Positions 62,785 to 64,000 of a stretch of 64,000 bases of DNA are shown piece by piece. How positions within the stretch are numbered: the stretch's first letter is position 1; the number at the start of each line of letters is the position of its first letter. The translations under genes and the position numbers were made by a program. The notes under the pieces were generated by a model that searched no databases, was not told where the DNA came from, and saw only the letters and a list, made by a program, of their open reading frames with translations. Origin of the DNA: Ensifer adhaerens (lineage in GTDB: Bacteria > Pseudomonadota > Alphaproteobacteria > Rhizobiales > Rhizobiaceae); contig NZ_CP015880.1 in NCBI RefSeq assembly GCF_000697965.2, positions 2,046,001 through 2,110,000 of the forward strand, written 5' to 3'.

Positions 62785-63363
62785 ATGCAGCAGCCGGCCC
62801 TCGGGATCCTGATTGGAGGAAGCTCGCATGTCGGGAAGTCGACACTCGCCAGGGCTCTCGCAAGTTCGCTCGGGCGGGAGCTGATCTCGACGGACGATCT
62901 GGGCCGCCATCCCGGCAGGCCCTGGCCGTCGGTCCGTCCTCAGGTCGCCGAGTACTATGCAAGCCTGACCGACGAGACCATCCATTGGTTCCTGAAGGTG
63001 CACCACGAAAACATGTGGCCGCGCATCCGCCAGATCATCGAAAGCCGCCTAAAACACGCTCAACCCTTCGTGCTTGAAGGTGCCGCGCTCCGGCCGGAGT
63101 ATATGGCTCAATTCGAACAAGAGGACATCCTCCCCCTGTTTCTCTACGCGGATGACGCTTTCCTGCGCCGGCGTATGCTGGAAGAATCTCGGCGCGCAGA
63201 TGCTGACGGGACGAAGGCCGCGATCATCGACAAGTTCATCGAGCGCTCGATCCGCGAAAACAGAGAGATGCTGGAGGCTGCCGGAACCGCCGACATCCGG
63301 TGTATCGATGTCGCGGCGCCCGGGACGCTCGACGCCTTGGTGAAAGAGTTTTCGGCGGCCTGA
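62785..63363 (+). CDS. P-loop kinase-like ATP-binding protein
   Basis: 192-residue protein with the Walker A motif LIGGSSHVGKSTLAR at its N-terminus, similar to 2-phosphoglycerate kinase and zeta-toxin-like small-molecule kinases. RELISTDDLGRHPGRPWPS follows as the likely substrate site, FVLEGAALRPEY as Walker-B-like, and RRRMLEESRRADADG as a lid. The substrate is unknown. The start follows TGGAG. Confidence 0.75.
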   Translation: MQQPALGILIGGSSHVGKSTLARALASSLGRELISTDDLGRHPGRPWPSVRPQVAEYYASLTDETIHWFLKVHHENMWPRIRQIIESRLKHAQPFVLEGAALRPEYMAQFEQEDILPLFLYADDAFLRRRMLEESRRADADGTKAAIIDKFIERSIRENREMLEAAGTADIRCIDVAAPGTLDALVKEFSAA

Positions 63364-63387
63364 TCACCGAGGTCGGCCAACCGAACG

Positions 63388-64000
63388 TTACATGCGCCGC
63401 ACCGGCTCCATTCCAAGAAGCTCCAGACATTTCCCGATGACCTGTGCGACGAGCCTGCATGTGGCAAGCCGACCCGACGGATCATCTGCCTTCAGCACCG
63501 GGCAATCCGCGTAGAAGCGGCTGAACGCATCTGCCACCTGGTAGGCCCGGTCGGCGATCTCGAAGGATTCGAGCTGATGCGCCGCCTGCGAAAGCGCATG
63601 CGGATACCAGAGACATTCCATCAGCACGGCCCGCTCGGACGGATGGCTGATCGAGACCATCTCGGCTGGAACCATGCCCGCCTCCTCGGCCTTGTCCAGG
63701 ATCGATGAGATCCGGGCGTAGGCATATTGAAGATACGGACCCGTCCGCCCCTCGAAGGAGGTCATCCTGTCGATGTCAAAAACATAACCTGTGTTTCGCG
63801 GCGTGGAGAGGTCGGTAAACTTCAGGGCGCCGAGACCGACGGCCGTGGCCGCCTCGCCGTCAGTCACCTTTTCCGACGACTTGGCAAGCGCCAGATCGAT
63901 CATGTCGCCGACCGATGCGGCCGACCCGTCGCGGGTCTTGAAGGGCTTGCCGTCGCTGCCACGAACGGTGCCGAAGGTCGCGTGCCGCAGTTCGACGCCA
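63388..64000 (-). CDS. argS: Arginyl-tRNA synthetase (3' part)
   Basis: The C-terminal 204 residues of ArgS; the frame runs off the right edge upstream of RHATFGTVRGSDG. Visible are the KMSKS-equivalent loop GKPFKTRDG, ALKFTDLSTPRNTGYVFDID, FEGRTGPYLQYAYARISSIL (diagnostic) and the anticodon-binding domain down to LLGMEPVRRM. Essential housekeeping enzyme charging tRNA-Arg. Convergent with the P-loop gene. Confidence 0.96.
   Translation of the reverse strand, partial: GVELRHATFGTVRGSDGKPFKTRDGSAASVGDMIDLALAKSSEKVTDGEAATAVGLGALKFTDLSTPRNTGYVFDIDRMTSFEGRTGPYLQYAYARISSILDKAEEAGMVPAEMVSISHPSERAVLMECLWYPHALSQAAHQLESFEIADRAYQVADAFSRFYADCPVLKADDPSGRLATCRLVAQVIGKCLELLGMEPVRRM

Overview
The window looks like a chromosomal stretch of a high-GC alphaproteobacterium of the Rhizobiaceae, most likely the Ensifer/Sinorhizobium lineage. 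This rests on recognised protein families and habits (napEFDAB order, several class III cyclases fused to TolB-like/TPR regions, an HWE-type kinase relic, TTG-started rpsU, arginyl-tRNA synthetase and ilvC) and on short palindromic intergenic repeats of the type scattered through rhizobial genomes. The genus is an inference; no 16S or housekeeping phylogeny could be run. No tRNA, rRNA, CRISPR array, intact insertion sequence or prophage was seen.

Layout. 1-3935 (minus) is the periplasmic nitrate reductase operon napEFDAB, cut at the left edge inside napB, with a near-consensus FNR/FixK box upstream. 4.3-9.3 kb holds small accessory genes (DUF4180 protein, acetyltransferase, MFS exporter with divergent LysR regulator, VOC protein, zinc-ribbon-like protein) and the deletion relic of an arsenite pump. 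9.3-13.5 kb carries two adenylate cyclase paralogues: one ends in a rhodanese domain, the other is broken by a one-base deletion. 13.7-19.1 kb has a MarR-GNAT fusion with a visible operator, a relic histidine kinase beside an intact receiver, a histidine phosphatase, an SRAP peptidase and a DUF1254 protein. 19.1-28.5 kb has four regulator-plus-target groups (TetR with two DMT exporters; Rrf2 with a thioredoxin-reductase-like flavoprotein; arginase-like and VWA proteins; MarR with a HEAT-repeat protein).

28.7-43.1 kb is marked by three secreted sulfatases within about 12 kb, interleaved with a truncated haemoglobin, recX, a siderophore-interacting reductase, an aminotransferase, a LysE exporter, a methyltransferase, a lipoprotein, and a two-gene unit pairing a betaine-type binding protein with an L,D-transpeptidase. 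43.5-56 kb holds a soluble double-PAS chemoreceptor, a YdjM-like membrane protein, ubiA, a 1-Cys peroxiredoxin, a DsbA-like protein, a threonine/serine dehydratase, a divergent MocR regulator/PaiB-like flavoprotein pair, a second LysE exporter and a ThDP enzyme of the acetolactate synthase family. 56-64 kb has a small XRE protein, a cold-shock/ribosome group (cspA, a small unknown, rpsU, two more small unknowns), a second fold-type II PLP enzyme, ilvC, a TetR gene with its operator, a P-loop kinase-like gene and the 3' part of argS.

Most genes are ordinary soil-bacterium accessory functions: export, regulation, stress response and sulfate-ester use. The more distinctive points are the cyclase-rhodanese fusion, the clear operator architectures, the series of gene relics (arsenite pump, cyclase, kinase, EamA exporter, secreted protein) showing ongoing gene loss, and several very small membrane-protein genes. 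No wholly new multi-gene system could be demonstrated.
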